Source: Paludibacter propionicigenes WB4
GTDB lineage: Bacteria; Bacteroidota; Bacteroidia; Bacteroidales; Paludibacteraceae
NCBI RefSeq assembly: GCF_000183135.1
Contig: NC_014734.1
Location: 2,666,001-2,730,000, forward strand
Length of the DNA: 64,000 nt
Direction: 5' to 3'
Positions 6,802-16,495 of this stretch are shown one piece after another. Each line of letters begins with the position of its first letter. Position 1 is the stretch's first letter. Both the position numbers and the translations under genes were made by a program. Under the pieces are notes generated by a model. It made no database searches. It worked only from the letters and a program-made list of their open reading frames with translations, and had not been told where the DNA came from.

Positions 6802-8640
6802 TTAGAACGATTGCATATCGCACAGACGCTTGTAATATCCATCCAGGGCTATCAGTTCGTCGTGTTTGCCGCGTTCTACTATTTTGCCTTCGTGCAGCAC
6901 ACAAATCTCGTCGGCACGCTTAATGGTGGACAAGCGGTGAGCCACCACCAGCGTAGTGCGGTTGAGCATAAGGTTTTCGAGCGCTTCCTGCACCATTTTT
7001 TCCGATTCGGTGTCGAGCGCCGAAGTGGCTTCGTCCAGTATCAGTATCGGCGGGTTTTTCAGTATGGCGCGGGCTATACTCACGCGTTGGCGCTGTCCGC
7101 CCGAAAGCTTGCTGCCACGGTCGCCTATGGTAGAGTCGTAGCCGTTTTCGGTAGCCATAATAAACTCATGTGCATTGGCTATTTTGGCGGCTTCTATCAC
7201 CTGTTCCTGCGTTGCATTTTCGACCCCGAAGGCGATGTTATTGAAAAACGTATCGTTGAACAGGATGGCTTCCTGATTTACATTCCCCATTTGCGAGCGC
7301 AGGTCGTAGGCTTTAAAGTTTTTGATATTGACGCCGTCCATCAGAATTTCCCCTTTCACGGGGTCGTAATAGCGGGGCAGCAAATCTACCAGGGTGGATT
7401 TTCCCGAGCCGGACTGACCTACCAGTGCCACGGTTTTTCCTTTGGGTACCACCACATTGATATCCTGTAGCACCCAGTCGGTCTCGTACCTGAAACTCAG
7501 GTTGCGAAATTCTATTTTATCCGAAAACGGCTTCATGGTTTGCGCGTTTTCAGGTTCTTTTATTGTGCTTTCGCTCATCAGAATCTTATCTACACGTTCC
7601 AGCGAAGCCAGTCCCTTTTGGATGCTGTACGAAGCTTTGGACAACTCTTTGGCCGGAGCTATAATGCTGTAGAAAATAACAATGTAGTAGATAAATTCGG
7701 CTGCATCGATGCTGCTTTTGTTGCCCAAAATAAGTACTCCGCCAAACCAGAGTAAAATGGCGATAACCACCGTTCCCAACAGCTCACTTACGGGATGTGC
7801 AAGATCATAGCGACGGTTCAGGCGCATAAAGGTGCGGCGCAGTTTCTCGTTCAGTGCACCAAACCGTGCTTCGAGTTTATGTTCGGCATTAAAGGCTTTT
7901 ATCACGCGTAGTCCGCCCAGCGTTTCTTCTATCTGCGACAGCAGTTCGCCGGTTTGTTCCTGCCCCAGCGTAGAGCGTTTTTTCAGCGATTTACCGATCT
8001 TACCTATCAGCCACCCGCTAAACGGAAGCAGCACCAGCACAAAGAGCGTCAGCTCCCAGCTCATGGCAAACATTACGCCCAGATAAAACAAAATGGTGAT
8101 AGGATTTTTGAACATCATGTCCAGTGAACTCATAATGGAGGCTTCCACTTCCACCACATCGCCCGTCATGCGCGACATAATATCGCCTTTGCGTTCGGCG
8201 GTAAAAAAGCCTATCGGCAGACTGATGATTTTCCGGTAAAGTTGGTTTCGGAGGTCGCGTAACACGCCGGTGCGGATCGGAATCATAAAATAAGATCCCA
8301 GATACGAAGTGCCAACTTTGAAGGCTGTCATTACAATAAGAAATAGGCCAAGGTAAAGCAATGCCGCGCTTGGTCCTATGGTTTCGATAAACTGCTGAAC
8401 GGAATATGACAGATTATTTTTAATGCCCGCCACTATCACCTTCAGACTATCATGCCAGTTCCAGATCTGATATACTTTGATGGCTTTTTCGGTTTTGAAA
8501 AGCATTCCCAGAATAGGAATAATGGCCGCGAAAGAAAATAAGCTGAAAACCGTAGAAAGCAGGTTGAACAGCAAACTTAAGAAAACATATTTCTTATAGG
8601 GCGGAATAAACCGCTTAAGAAGCGTTATGAATTTGAACAT
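6802..8640 (-). CDS. ABC exporter, fused permease/ATPase (MsbA-like)
   Basis: A 612-residue half-transporter: six-helix type 1 exporter domain (about 15-320) and an ATPase domain (about 355-605). Walker A GQSGSGKST lies near residue 400, the signature LSGGQRQR near 512 and Walker B ILILDEATSALD near 530. The family flips lipids such as lipid A core across the inner membrane; substrate cannot be read from sequence. It appears to be a single gene, separated from purB by about 108 bp of local repeat and ended by a strong hairpin at 6731. Confidence 0.93.
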   Translation of the reverse strand: MFKFITLLKRFIPPYKKYVFLSLLFNLLSTVFSLFSFAAIIPILGMLFKTEKAIKVYQIWNWHDSLKVIVAGIKNNLSYSVQQFIETIGPSAALLYLGLFLIVMTAFKVGTSYLGSYFMIPIRTGVLRDLRNQLYRKIISLPIGFFTAERKGDIMSRMTGDVVEVEASIMSSLDMMFKNPITILFYLGVMFAMSWELTLFVLVLLPFSGWLIGKIGKSLKKRSTLGQEQTGELLSQIEETLGGLRVIKAFNAEHKLEARFGALNEKLRRTFMRLNRRYDLAHPVSELLGTVVIAILLWFGGVLILGNKSSIDAAEFIYYIVIFYSIIAPAKELSKASYSIQKGLASLERVDKILMSESTIKEPENAQTMKPFSDKIEFRNLSFRYETDWVLQDINVVVPKGKTVALVGQSGSGKSTLVDLLPRYYDPVKGEILMDGVNIKNFKAYDLRSQMGNVNQEAILFNDTFFNNIAFGVENATQEQVIEAAKIANAHEFIMATENGYDSTIGDRGSKLSGGQRQRVSIARAILKNPPILILDEATSALDTESEKMVQEALENLMLNRTTLVVAHRLSTIKRADEICVLHEGKIVERGKHDELIALDGYYKRLCDMQSF

Positions 8641-8645
8641 TCTTT

Positions 8646-8742
8646 TAGTTACGAGTTACAAGATTTAGTTACGAGTTACAAAGATTTGGTTACGAGTTAC
8701 GAGAATCAGTTACTTGTAACTTGTAACTCGTGACTGGTAACT
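8646..8742. repeat. Local GTTACGAGTTAC word repeats
   Basis: The word AGTTACGAGTTACAA occurs three times in a row with small changes and is then followed by its complement (GTAACTTGTAACTCGT), so the stretch can also fold on itself. It occupies nearly the whole gap between the ABC gene and purB. No gene or promoter word was seen in it. Confidence 0.75.
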
Positions 8743-8748
8743 AATATC

Positions 8749-10092
8749 CTAGACTCCCGTATAATTTCTCGGAGTGATGCGTTTTAGTTCTTCTTTTACC
8801 GATTGGCTTACATCCAGCGTTTCGATAAAATCACGAATCGATTTTTCGTTGATACCTTCGTTGGTACGGGTCAGGGCTTTTAGTGCTTCGTATGGAGCAG
8901 GATAAGCCTCGCGGCGCAGGATAGTCTGAATACCTTCAGCCACTACTGCCCAGGTATTGTCCAGGTCGCGATAGATGGCGGTTTCGTTCAGCAACAGCTT
9001 GTTCAATCCTTTGATAATGCTTTGTGTGGCAATAATCGTATGAGCAAACGGTACACCCACGTTGCGCAGCACGGTGCTGTCGGTTAGGTCGCGTTGCAAG
9101 CGTGAAACAGGCAGTTTGCCGGCCAGAAATTCAAACGAAGCATTAGCCATGGCCAGGTTTCCTTCCGCATTTTCAAAGTCAATTGGGTTCACTTTGTGTG
9201 GCATGGCAGAAGAACCGACTTCGCCTGCTTTGATACGTTGTTTGAAATATTCCATCGACACATAAGTCCAGATATCACGACAGAAATCAATCAAAATCGT
9301 GTTGATACGTTTCATGGCATCGAACTGCGAAGCCAGGTTATCGTAGTTGGAAATCTGAGTTGTCCATTGCTCACGATCCAGCCCAAGCTTGTCGTTCACA
9401 AAATGATTTCCGAAGTTTTTCCAGTCAATCAGTGGATACGCCACTGCGTGCGCATTGAAGTTTCCGGTAGCTCCCCCGAATTTTGCGGAGTTGGGAGTTT
9501 GTTTCAGGATGGCCAGTTGTTGGTTCAGCCTGTTCACAAACACCATCATTTCTTTACCCAGGCGGGTAGGCGAGGCCGGCTGTCCGTGTGTTTTAGCCAG
9601 CATCGACACATCGCGCCACTCTTCTACCTGATGGTTCAGCAACACCAGCAAAGCATCCATCTCAGGATAGTACACATTGTTCAAAGCATCTTTTATCGAG
9701 TACGGAACAGCCGTGTTATTAATATCCTGCGAGGTAAGTCCGAAGTGAATAAACTCTTTAAAAGCTTCAAGTCCCAGCAAGTCAAATTTTTCTTTGATAA
9801 AGTATTCTATCGCTTTGACATCATGATTGGTTACGCTTTCAATTTCTTTTACTTTGAGCGCATCGGCTTCAGAAAACTCGGTATAAATGGCACGCAGCTT
9901 CGGAAAAACCGATACAGGAACCTGTTCCAGTTGCTTTAGCGGAATTTCGCACAGGGCAATAAAATATTCAATTTCAACCAAAACGCGGTAACGCATCAGG
10001 GCATACTCCGAAAAGTAAGCTGCATAAGCTTCGGTTTTAGAACGATAACGACCATCAACGGGTGAAATAGCCGTGAGAAGAGATAAATTCAT
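8749..10092 (-). CDS. purB: Adenylosuccinate lyase
   Basis: PurB removes fumarate from SAICAR and adenylosuccinate in purine synthesis. The fumarase/aspartase superfamily signature GSSAMPHKVNP is at residues 293-303 with the catalytic serine at about 295, and the KTHGQPASPTRLG block with the general-acid His is at 167-179. Length of 447 is close to the E. coli-type enzyme. A -7 element (TAACTTTG on the minus strand, 10156-10163) lies about 60 bp upstream of the ATG. Confidence 0.96.
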   Translation of the reverse strand: MNLSLLTAISPVDGRYRSKTEAYAAYFSEYALMRYRVLVEIEYFIALCEIPLKQLEQVPVSVFPKLRAIYTEFSEADALKVKEIESVTNHDVKAIEYFIKEKFDLLGLEAFKEFIHFGLTSQDINNTAVPYSIKDALNNVYYPEMDALLVLLNHQVEEWRDVSMLAKTHGQPASPTRLGKEMMVFVNRLNQQLAILKQTPNSAKFGGATGNFNAHAVAYPLIDWKNFGNHFVNDKLGLDREQWTTQISNYDNLASQFDAMKRINTILIDFCRDIWTYVSMEYFKQRIKAGEVGSSAMPHKVNPIDFENAEGNLAMANASFEFLAGKLPVSRLQRDLTDSTVLRNVGVPFAHTIIATQSIIKGLNKLLLNETAIYRDLDNTWAVVAEGIQTILRREAYPAPYEALKALTRTNEGINEKSIRDFIETLDVSQSVKEELKRITPRNYTGV

Positions 10093-10155
10093 AAGAACGT
10101 GTTTTTGTAGTTTTCCGGATTATGTACATGCCGGTATGTACTTTATTTTAAGCCG

Positions 10156-10163
10156 CAAAGTTA
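10156..10163 (-). promoter_or_regulatory. Putative -7 element for purB
   Basis: TAACTTTG on the minus strand fits TAnnTTTG and would start transcription near 10149, giving a ~57-nt leader. Confidence 0.5.
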
Positions 10164-10200
10164 ATCAATTCTATCGGATTATAAAAGTTTGGCTACTCCC

Positions 10201-10231
10201 TTGCAGCACTGATTCTTTTTCTTTACTTTTG
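10201..10231 (+). promoter_or_regulatory. Putative promoter of psd-mazG-deoC
   Basis: TTG at 10201-10203 and TACTTTTG at 10224-10231 are 20 bp apart, in the divergent gap with purB. Expected leader about 80 nt. Confidence 0.6.
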
Positions 10232-10316
10232 TTTCACAAAATAAAACTAATAACATACATAAAGCCGATTTGCAATTTTTACATACAGGCAAGTCTCCAA
10301 ACAACCCAACACATTC

Positions 10317-10991
10317 ATGAGATACGTTAGAATTCATAAAGAAGGACGATTGATTTTAATAACACTGACGCTGGTTATCTTTTTCCTGAATTTATACATC
10401 TGCACGCATTTTACCTTTGGCATAGTGCCCATTATCAACATCATTGTTTCGGCGCTCTTGCTGTCTTTCTTTGCATACTTCTTTCGTAATCCGCCCCGCA
10501 AGGTGTATATCGACGATCCGAGCCTGGTAGTTGCACCTGCCGATGGAACCATAGTGGTGGTTGAACCTACTGATGAACTGGAGTATTTTGGAGACAAACG
10601 TATTCAGGTTTCAATCTTTATGTCGGTTTTCAACGTGCATGCAAACTGGTATCCGGTGAAGGGAACCGTGCTGAAATCGACTCACCACAGCGGACGCCAC
10701 ATGGCAGCCTTTTTGCCAAAATCAAGCACAGAAAATGAACGTTCGACGGTAATTATCGAATCCGAAGGAAAAACACAAATTCTGGTTCGCCAGATTGCAG
10801 GAGCTTTGGCGCGCCGAATCGTAACCTATGCGCATGCCGGAAAAAAATGTCATCTCAACGAACATCTCGGATTTATCAAGTTCGGTTCGCGTGTTGACTT
10901 ATATTTTCCATTGGACACAGAAATTTTTGTAACCGTAGGCGAATCGACTACCGGAAACGAAACCATCATTGCTCGTCTAAACGAAGATTAA
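10317..10991 (+). CDS. psd: Phosphatidylserine decarboxylase (short form)
   Basis: Psd converts phosphatidylserine to phosphatidylethanolamine at the inner membrane. The 224-residue length and two N-terminal hydrophobic segments (about 11-55) fit the short, archaeal-type PSD. The autocleavage site is visible as FG-S in KFGSRVD, Gly190-Ser191, where Ser becomes the pyruvoyl group; the FNVHANWYPVKG block (105-116) is also typical. In many Bacteroidetes pssA follows, but here the next gene is a MazG-type pyrophosphatase starting one base after the stop. Confidence 0.94.
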   Translation: MRYVRIHKEGRLILITLTLVIFFLNLYICTHFTFGIVPIINIIVSALLLSFFAYFFRNPPRKVYIDDPSLVVAPADGTIVVVEPTDELEYFGDKRIQVSIFMSVFNVHANWYPVKGTVLKSTHHSGRHMAAFLPKSSTENERSTVIIESEGKTQILVRQIAGALARRIVTYAHAGKKCHLNEHLGFIKFGSRVDLYFPLDTEIFVTVGESTTGNETIIARLNED

Positions 10992-11318
10992 ATGACTATC
11001 GAAGAAGCTCAGAAACAAGTCGACGACTGGATAAAAACCTACGGTGTTCGTTACTTTAGCGAACTGACCAACATGGTAATTCTGACCGAAGAAGTTGGTG
11101 AGCTGGCACGTATCATTGCCCGAAAATACGGCGAACAATCTTTCAAAAAATCTGATGAAAACAGGAATCTGGGCGACGAAATGGCCGATATCCTGTGGGT
11201 GCTTATTTGCCTGGCCAACCAAACCGGCGTAAACCTCACCGAAGCATTCGAAAAAAACATGCTAAAGAAAACAGAGCGAGACAGCACCCGACATCTGGAA
11301 AACGATAAACTGTTGTAA
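10992..11318 (+). CDS. MazG-like nucleotide pyrophosphohydrolase
   Basis: A 108-residue all-helical protein with the MazG metal-binding pattern: E33-E34-x-x-E37 in the first helix and E63-x-x-D66 in LGDEMADILW. Members hydrolyse NTPs or dNTPs to monophosphates, often as housecleaning enzymes; the substrate is not visible. The ATG directly abuts the psd stop codon, so translation is probably coupled, and deoC follows after 98 bp. Confidence 0.88.
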   Translation: MTIEEAQKQVDDWIKTYGVRYFSELTNMVILTEEVGELARIIARKYGEQSFKKSDENRNLGDEMADILWVLICLANQTGVNLTEAFEKNMLKKTERDSTRHLENDKLL

Positions 11319-11416
11319 GTCTCCTGCCTCAAGTCACCAGACAACACTACTATTATAACCCATTGACTAACCAAGTCTGAAGACCGGAGACCGGTGTCAG
11401 ACAAAAAGAAAACAAT

Positions 11417-12295
11417 ATGAGCAAATTTGACGACCTTTTTAAACAATACAACTGCAACATCAGCGACGAAAGCGTAAAACAAGATATAGACAAAATTCTG
11501 GCTGCGCATTATGCCGAAAATGACAACGTGGCTGTGTACAAACAATGTCTGAATCAGATTGACCTGACTTCACTGAATGGCTCCGATACAGATACCGAAA
11601 TTATAGCCTTGGTAGAAAAGGTAAATAACTTCAACAATGTCTATCCGGTATTGCCTAACGTGGCTGCCATTTGTGTCTACCCGGCATTGGTTCCGATTGT
11701 AAAAGAGTATCTGACCGAGAATGTCGGCATTGCTTCGGTAGCCGCAGGATTTCCGGCTTCGCAAACCTTTATTGAGGTAAAAGTGGCCGAAACAGCTATG
11801 GCCGTGATGGAAGGTGCCACCGAAATTGATGTGGTTATTTCTATCGGAAAATTTCTGGAAGGCAACTACGAAGAAGTTTTTGAAGAATTGACGGAAATCA
11901 AATCGTCTTGTCGTGGAGCGCACCTGAAAGTGATTCTGGAAACAGGAGCTTTAAAATCAGCTTCGAATATTATGAAAGCTTCTGTGTTGGCAATGGCTGC
12001 GGGCGCCGATTTTATTAAAACGTCCACCGGCAAAATTCCTGTTGCAGCAACGCTCGAAGCTACCTACGTAATGTGTCAGGCAATAAAAGCGTGGAACGAG
12101 AAAAACAAAGTGAAAGTGAGCTACAAACCGGCCGGAGGAATTGTAACCACCGAAGATGCCGTGAAGCATTACACACTGGTAAAAGAAATTCTGGGTGAAG
12201 AATGGTTGAATAATACCATGTTCAGGTTCGGTGCAAGCCGCTTAGCCAACAACTTGCTGAGCTCAATAGAAGGCCAGGAAGTCAAGTATTTTTAA
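11417..12295 (+). CDS. deoC: Deoxyribose-phosphate aldolase
   Basis: DeoC splits 2-deoxyribose-5-phosphate into glyceraldehyde-3-phosphate and acetaldehyde in deoxynucleoside catabolism. The Schiff-base lysine lies in DFIKTSTGK (Lys201) and the second catalytic lysine in SYKPAGG (Lys237). The 292-residue length reflects an N-terminal extension of ~40 residues shared by Bacteroidetes enzymes. The 98-bp gap upstream contains short GACCGGAGACCGG-type word repeats but no clear promoter. Confidence 0.95.
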   Translation: MSKFDDLFKQYNCNISDESVKQDIDKILAAHYAENDNVAVYKQCLNQIDLTSLNGSDTDTEIIALVEKVNNFNNVYPVLPNVAAICVYPALVPIVKEYLTENVGIASVAAGFPASQTFIEVKVAETAMAVMEGATEIDVVISIGKFLEGNYEEVFEELTEIKSSCRGAHLKVILETGALKSASNIMKASVLAMAAGADFIKTSTGKIPVAATLEATYVMCQAIKAWNEKNKVKVSYKPAGGIVTTEDAVKHYTLVKEILGEEWLNNTMFRFGASRLANNLLSSIEGQEVKYF

Positions 12296-12340
12296 TGAAT
12301 TTCTGATGCTCTTTTTCCTGATTTATAGGGAATGCGGCTA

Positions 12341-13315
12341 TTAGAAATCTCTGTTCGCAGCGTATTCAGCACATCGTATAAGTGATGTTTTTACATCGCT
12401 GCCAGCAAAGCCATTGAGTTCATCGATGGCTTTGTTTTTATACGCTTCCATTTGTTTTGCCGCGTAAGCCACCCCACCGTTATCATGTGTAAAGTGGATA
12501 ATGGTCTGAATATTCTCAGGCGTAAAATCTTTCTCCTCAATAATTTTCACCACTTTGTTTTTTTCATCGCCTTCCGAATTTTTAAGGGCAAAAATCAGTG
12601 GTAAAGTAATTTTACCATCACGCACATCATTAGCTGTAGGTTTCCCAATGGATATATTTTCTGAGTAGTCAAAAATATCGTCTTTTATCTGAAAACAGAT
12701 ACCCAGGTATTCTCCGAAATTGCGCAGTCTGACTAATGTATCCTCCGCAGCATTCACAGAAAGTCCGCCCACTTCGGTGCAAGTAGAGAATAATAAAGCT
12801 GTTTTTTTGCGTATAATGGTAAGGTAATTTTCTTCGGAAGCATTCAGCACCTGCACGTTGCTCAGCTGGAGCAACTCACCGTCCGAAAGCTGCATACCGA
12901 TATTGGCAATAGATTTCAATACGGGCAGACTGTTGGTTTTGGTAGCACATACCAATGCTTTAGATAAAATGTAATCGCCTGATAGAATGGCTATTTTATT
13001 AGTCCATCGGGCGTTTATCGATGGCTTTCCCCGGCGTTCCAGCGTGTCATCCACCACATCGTCGTGAATAAGGCTGGCTGTATGAAGCAGTTCCAGTGCA
13101 AGGGCACCATCTACCGTATTCTGATTTACATGTCCGCACAACTTAGCCGACAACAACACCAACATGGGTCGTAGTTGCTTCCCACTTTTCTGCAGTACAT
13201 ATTCATGCACGGTTTCAAGCATGGGGTTGTCCGTTTTGAGAGCTTCTGCAAATGTCTCTCTGAACAATTGCATTTCCTGAAGAATCGGCTGTTTAATGGT
13301 GTCTATTAAATTCAT
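12341..13315 (-). CDS. Polyprenyl diphosphate synthase (trans, IspA/IspB family)
   Basis: The enzyme condenses isopentenyl units to an allylic primer to make the chain used for quinones or carrier lipid. Both Asp-rich motifs are present: DDVVDD at 85-90 (first, LIHDDVVDD) and DDIFD at 212-216 (second). The ATG at 13315 (MNLIDTI) is chosen over upstream in-frame codons because the -7 element at 13342-13349 places transcription start near 13335. The 324 residues fit the long-chain synthases; chain length is not determined by inspection. Confidence 0.92.
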   Translation of the reverse strand: MNLIDTIKQPILQEMQLFRETFAEALKTDNPMLETVHEYVLQKSGKQLRPMLVLLSAKLCGHVNQNTVDGALALELLHTASLIHDDVVDDTLERRGKPSINARWTNKIAILSGDYILSKALVCATKTNSLPVLKSIANIGMQLSDGELLQLSNVQVLNASEENYLTIIRKKTALLFSTCTEVGGLSVNAAEDTLVRLRNFGEYLGICFQIKDDIFDYSENISIGKPTANDVRDGKITLPLIFALKNSEGDEKNKVVKIIEEKDFTPENIQTIIHFTHDNGGVAYAAKQMEAYKNKAIDELNGFAGSDVKTSLIRCAEYAANRDF

Positions 13316-13341
13316 ATGAATGCTCATATTGGTATGAACTA

Positions 13342-13349
13342 CAAAAGTA
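13342..13349 (-). promoter_or_regulatory. Putative -7 element for the polyprenyl synthase
   Basis: TACTTTTG on the minus strand fits TAnnTTTG and gives a ~20-nt leader to the ATG at 13315. A clear -33 element was not seen. Confidence 0.45.
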
Positions 13350-13497
13350 AACATTTTTGTCGTTTGTTTAACTGTCCCGGTTTATTTCTGTGCATATTTT
13401 AATTACTTTTACGGTCAGAAAAGTTTATTGTAAGAACAGTTTCACCATTCTGATTGTTTTTCCAACACCTTTAATGCCATTTAAAAATATACATTGA

Positions 13498-16347
13498 ATG
13501 AAAAAGTTATTCCTTGTTGATGCTTACGCTATCATATACAGAGCTTATTACGCTTTTATCCGAAACCCCAGAGTAAATTCAAAAGGGCTGAACACATCGG
13601 CTATTTTTGGATTTGTCAACACGCTTGAAGACGTACTTAAACGCGAAAAACCCACTCATATTGCCGTCGCTTTCGACCCCAAAGGCAAGACTTTTCGTCA
13701 CGAAGCTTACGAGCAATACAAAGCGCAGCGCGAAGCTACACCGGAAGACATCCGACTGGCGGTGCCAATCATAAAAAACCTCATTAAAGCCTACAACATT
13801 CCGGCGTTGGAAATCCCCGGATATGAAGCTGACGACGTAATCGGAACCATGGCTAAAAAAGCCGAACAGGCAGGATTTGAAGTCTTCATGCTTACGCCCG
13901 ACAAAGATTATGGACAGTTGGTGTCTGACCACATTTTTATGTACCGCCCAAAACATACCGGCGGTTTCGAAACTATGGGCCCGGACGAAGTAAAAGCAAA
14001 ATACGATCTGGACAGCCACGAACAGGTTATCGACTTGCTCGGGTTGATGGGCGATGCATCCGATAATATCCCCGGCTGCCCCGGCGTGGGTGAAAAAACA
14101 GCGGTGAAACTGTTGAAAGAATTCGGGAGCATTGACACCCTGCTTTCGAGAACCGGTGAACTGAAAGGGGCATTGAAAACAAAAATAGAAGAAAACAAAG
14201 AGCAAATTATTTTCTCACGTTTCCTGGCTACGATTAAAGTAGATGTTCCCATCGATTTTGATGAAAAGAGCCTGGAAATAGTGCCCCGTAACGAAACCGA
14301 ACTGCGGGCTTTGTTTGATGAACTCGAATTCCGTACTATGTCGGCCAAACTGGCAACTCCTTTTAGCTCATTTCCTCCCGATCAGCCATTGCCAAGTATC
14401 AGGCAGGTAAAGCCAAAACCTGCCGGACAAATGTCTTTGTTTGATGAAGCTGAAAGTAATGACGTTAAGCCGACTGAAAAACAATCTGACGCTGCACCGG
14501 CTGACGAACAGCAAGTGGTTGTTTCAACCTCCGGTATGAAGGGGCTCGAAAATATTCCTCATAAGTATGTGCTGATCGATACTAAAGTAAAACGCTCGAA
14601 CCTTATTTCGCAGCTTTTTATCCAGAAATCTGTTTGTTTCGATACCGAAACTACCGGACTGGACATGTTTACCTCTGATTTGGTAGGGATGTCATTCTGT
14701 TTTGCAGAAGGCGAAGCATATTATGTTTCGTTGCCCGAAGACAAAACAGAATCGAAAGAAGTGTTGCGTGAATTCAAAGCTTTTTTTGAAAATGACAGAA
14801 TCGAGAAAATAGGTCAGAACATGAAATTCGATTTGCTGATGCTCTGGCAATATGGTATTGAGCTAAAAGGAAAGCTTTTCGACACCATGATTGCGCATTA
14901 TCTGGTTCAACCTGAATTGCGTCACGGTATGGATTATCTGGCAGAAATTTACCTGAATTACCGAACCATTCATTTTGAAGATTTAGTCGGAGCAAAAGGA
15001 AAAAATCAGGCAGACATACGCACGGTGGACATCAATAAATTATGCGACTACGCAGCCGAAGATGCGGATGTGACTTTCAGACTGAAACAAATATTAGAAA
15101 AAGAATTGAAAGCAGATGCGCTTGAAAATCTTTTCTACGAAATAGAAATGCCACTGATGCAAGTGCTGGCCACCATGGAGCATACCGGAGTACGCATCGA
15201 CAGCGAAGCTCTGCGGCAGAGTTCGGTGATTCTGACCGACGAAATGTTGAAGCTCGAAAAAGAGATACACCAACTGGCAGGATACGAATTTAATGTCAGC
15301 TCGCCTATGCAGGTTGGCGAAATACTTTTCGACCGACTGAAACTGGATGATAAAGCCAAGAAAACCAAAACCGGACAATACTCCACTTCGGAAGACATTC
15401 TGGAGAAACTACAATCGAAGCATCCGATTATCGGCAAGATTCTGGACTATCGCGGTTTAAAAAAACTACTCAGCACCTATATCGATGCTTTGCCTCAGTT
15501 AATCAGTCCGATTACAGGCAAGGTACATACTTCGTACAATCAGACGGTAGCGGCTACCGGTCGACTCAGTTCCACGAATCCGAACCTGCAAAACATTCCG
15601 ATTCGGGATGCGCAAGGCAAAGAAATCCGCAAGGCATTTATCCCCGATGCAGATTGTTTGTTTTTCAGTGCCGATTATTCGCAAATTGAACTTCGCATTA
15701 TGGCTCACCTGAGCGGCGATAAAAATATGCTGGAGGCTTTCAATAGCGGACACGATATCCACACCGCTACCGCAGCCAAAATCTACAAAATTCCGTTGGA
15801 AGAAGTGACTTCGGATATGCGCCGGAAAGCTAAAACGGCTAACTTCGGGATTATTTACGGCATATCGGTGTTCGGACTGTCGGACAGGTTGAGTATTCCG
15901 CGTGCCGAAGCCAAAGAACTTATCGAGGGTTACTTTGCCACCTATCCCGACGTAAAGAAATACATGGATAACGCTATTCAGAAAGCCAAAGAAATGGGCT
16001 ATGTGGAAACGTTGCTTGGACGCAAACGCTTTCTACCCGATATCAACTCGCAAAACAGCATTGTGCGGGGTTTTGCGGAGCGAAACGCCATCAATGCACC
16101 GATACAGGGCACGGCAGCCGATATTATCAAAATAGCCATGGTACGCATACAAAACCGATTGGAGAATGAAAGCCTGCAAGCCAAAATGACCATGCAGGTA
16201 CATGATGAGTTGAACTTCACCGTTCCGAAAAATGAGCTTGAAGCCCTACAAAAAGCTGTTATTGAAGAAATGGAAAATGCCATCAAACTTCAGGTGCCTC
16301 TTATTGCCGACTGTGGTGTGGGCGCCAACTGGCTGGAAGCGCATTAA
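13498..16347 (+). CDS. polA: DNA polymerase I
   Basis: A 949-residue, three-domain enzyme for repair and Okazaki fragment processing. The 5'-3' exonuclease domain occupies about 1-290 (helix-hairpin-helix with VGEKTAVKLL near 197). The 3'-5' proofreading domain begins with the intact DTE motif (Asp382, Glu384). The polymerase domain carries motif A DYSQIELR (Asp726) and motif C HDE (902-904). A linker of about 60 residues with a PIP-like QMSLFDE (about 311-317) connects the first two domains. Ends at a clear terminator at 16366. Confidence 0.97.
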   Translation: MKKLFLVDAYAIIYRAYYAFIRNPRVNSKGLNTSAIFGFVNTLEDVLKREKPTHIAVAFDPKGKTFRHEAYEQYKAQREATPEDIRLAVPIIKNLIKAYNIPALEIPGYEADDVIGTMAKKAEQAGFEVFMLTPDKDYGQLVSDHIFMYRPKHTGGFETMGPDEVKAKYDLDSHEQVIDLLGLMGDASDNIPGCPGVGEKTAVKLLKEFGSIDTLLSRTGELKGALKTKIEENKEQIIFSRFLATIKVDVPIDFDEKSLEIVPRNETELRALFDELEFRTMSAKLATPFSSFPPDQPLPSIRQVKPKPAGQMSLFDEAESNDVKPTEKQSDAAPADEQQVVVSTSGMKGLENIPHKYVLIDTKVKRSNLISQLFIQKSVCFDTETTGLDMFTSDLVGMSFCFAEGEAYYVSLPEDKTESKEVLREFKAFFENDRIEKIGQNMKFDLLMLWQYGIELKGKLFDTMIAHYLVQPELRHGMDYLAEIYLNYRTIHFEDLVGAKGKNQADIRTVDINKLCDYAAEDADVTFRLKQILEKELKADALENLFYEIEMPLMQVLATMEHTGVRIDSEALRQSSVILTDEMLKLEKEIHQLAGYEFNVSSPMQVGEILFDRLKLDDKAKKTKTGQYSTSEDILEKLQSKHPIIGKILDYRGLKKLLSTYIDALPQLISPITGKVHTSYNQTVAATGRLSSTNPNLQNIPIRDAQGKEIRKAFIPDADCLFFSADYSQIELRIMAHLSGDKNMLEAFNSGHDIHTATAAKIYKIPLEEVTSDMRRKAKTANFGIIYGISVFGLSDRLSIPRAEAKELIEGYFATYPDVKKYMDNAIQKAKEMGYVETLLGRKRFLPDINSQNSIVRGFAERNAINAPIQGTAADIIKIAMVRIQNRLENESLQAKMTMQVHDELNFTVPKNELEALQKAVIEEMENAIKLQVPLIADCGVGANWLEAH

Positions 16348-16365
16348 GATATATACTATCAAAAT

Positions 16366-16416
16366 AATCCCCTAAAATCAAGAAGATGATTCTTTGGTTT
16401 TAGGGGATTTTCTTTA
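16366..16416 (+). terminator. Terminator after polA
   Basis: AATCCCCTAAAA (16366-16377) pairs with TTTTAGGGGATT (16398-16409), with extra pairing inside the loop, followed by TTCTTT. Confidence 0.85.
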
Positions 16417-16495
16417 CACTAAATCAGCATTAAAAATGGAATGCGTTTAATATTGAATAATTTAGAATAAAAATTTTTGGTCTTTATACTTTTCT

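Noticed and set aside
6793-7470. Plus-strand reading frames inside the ABC exporter, purB, ovoA and the OMP gene
   Set aside because: Long frames of 140-300 residues lie antisense to clearly real genes; their residue composition is unnatural (many His, Phe, Arg) and they lack family motifs.
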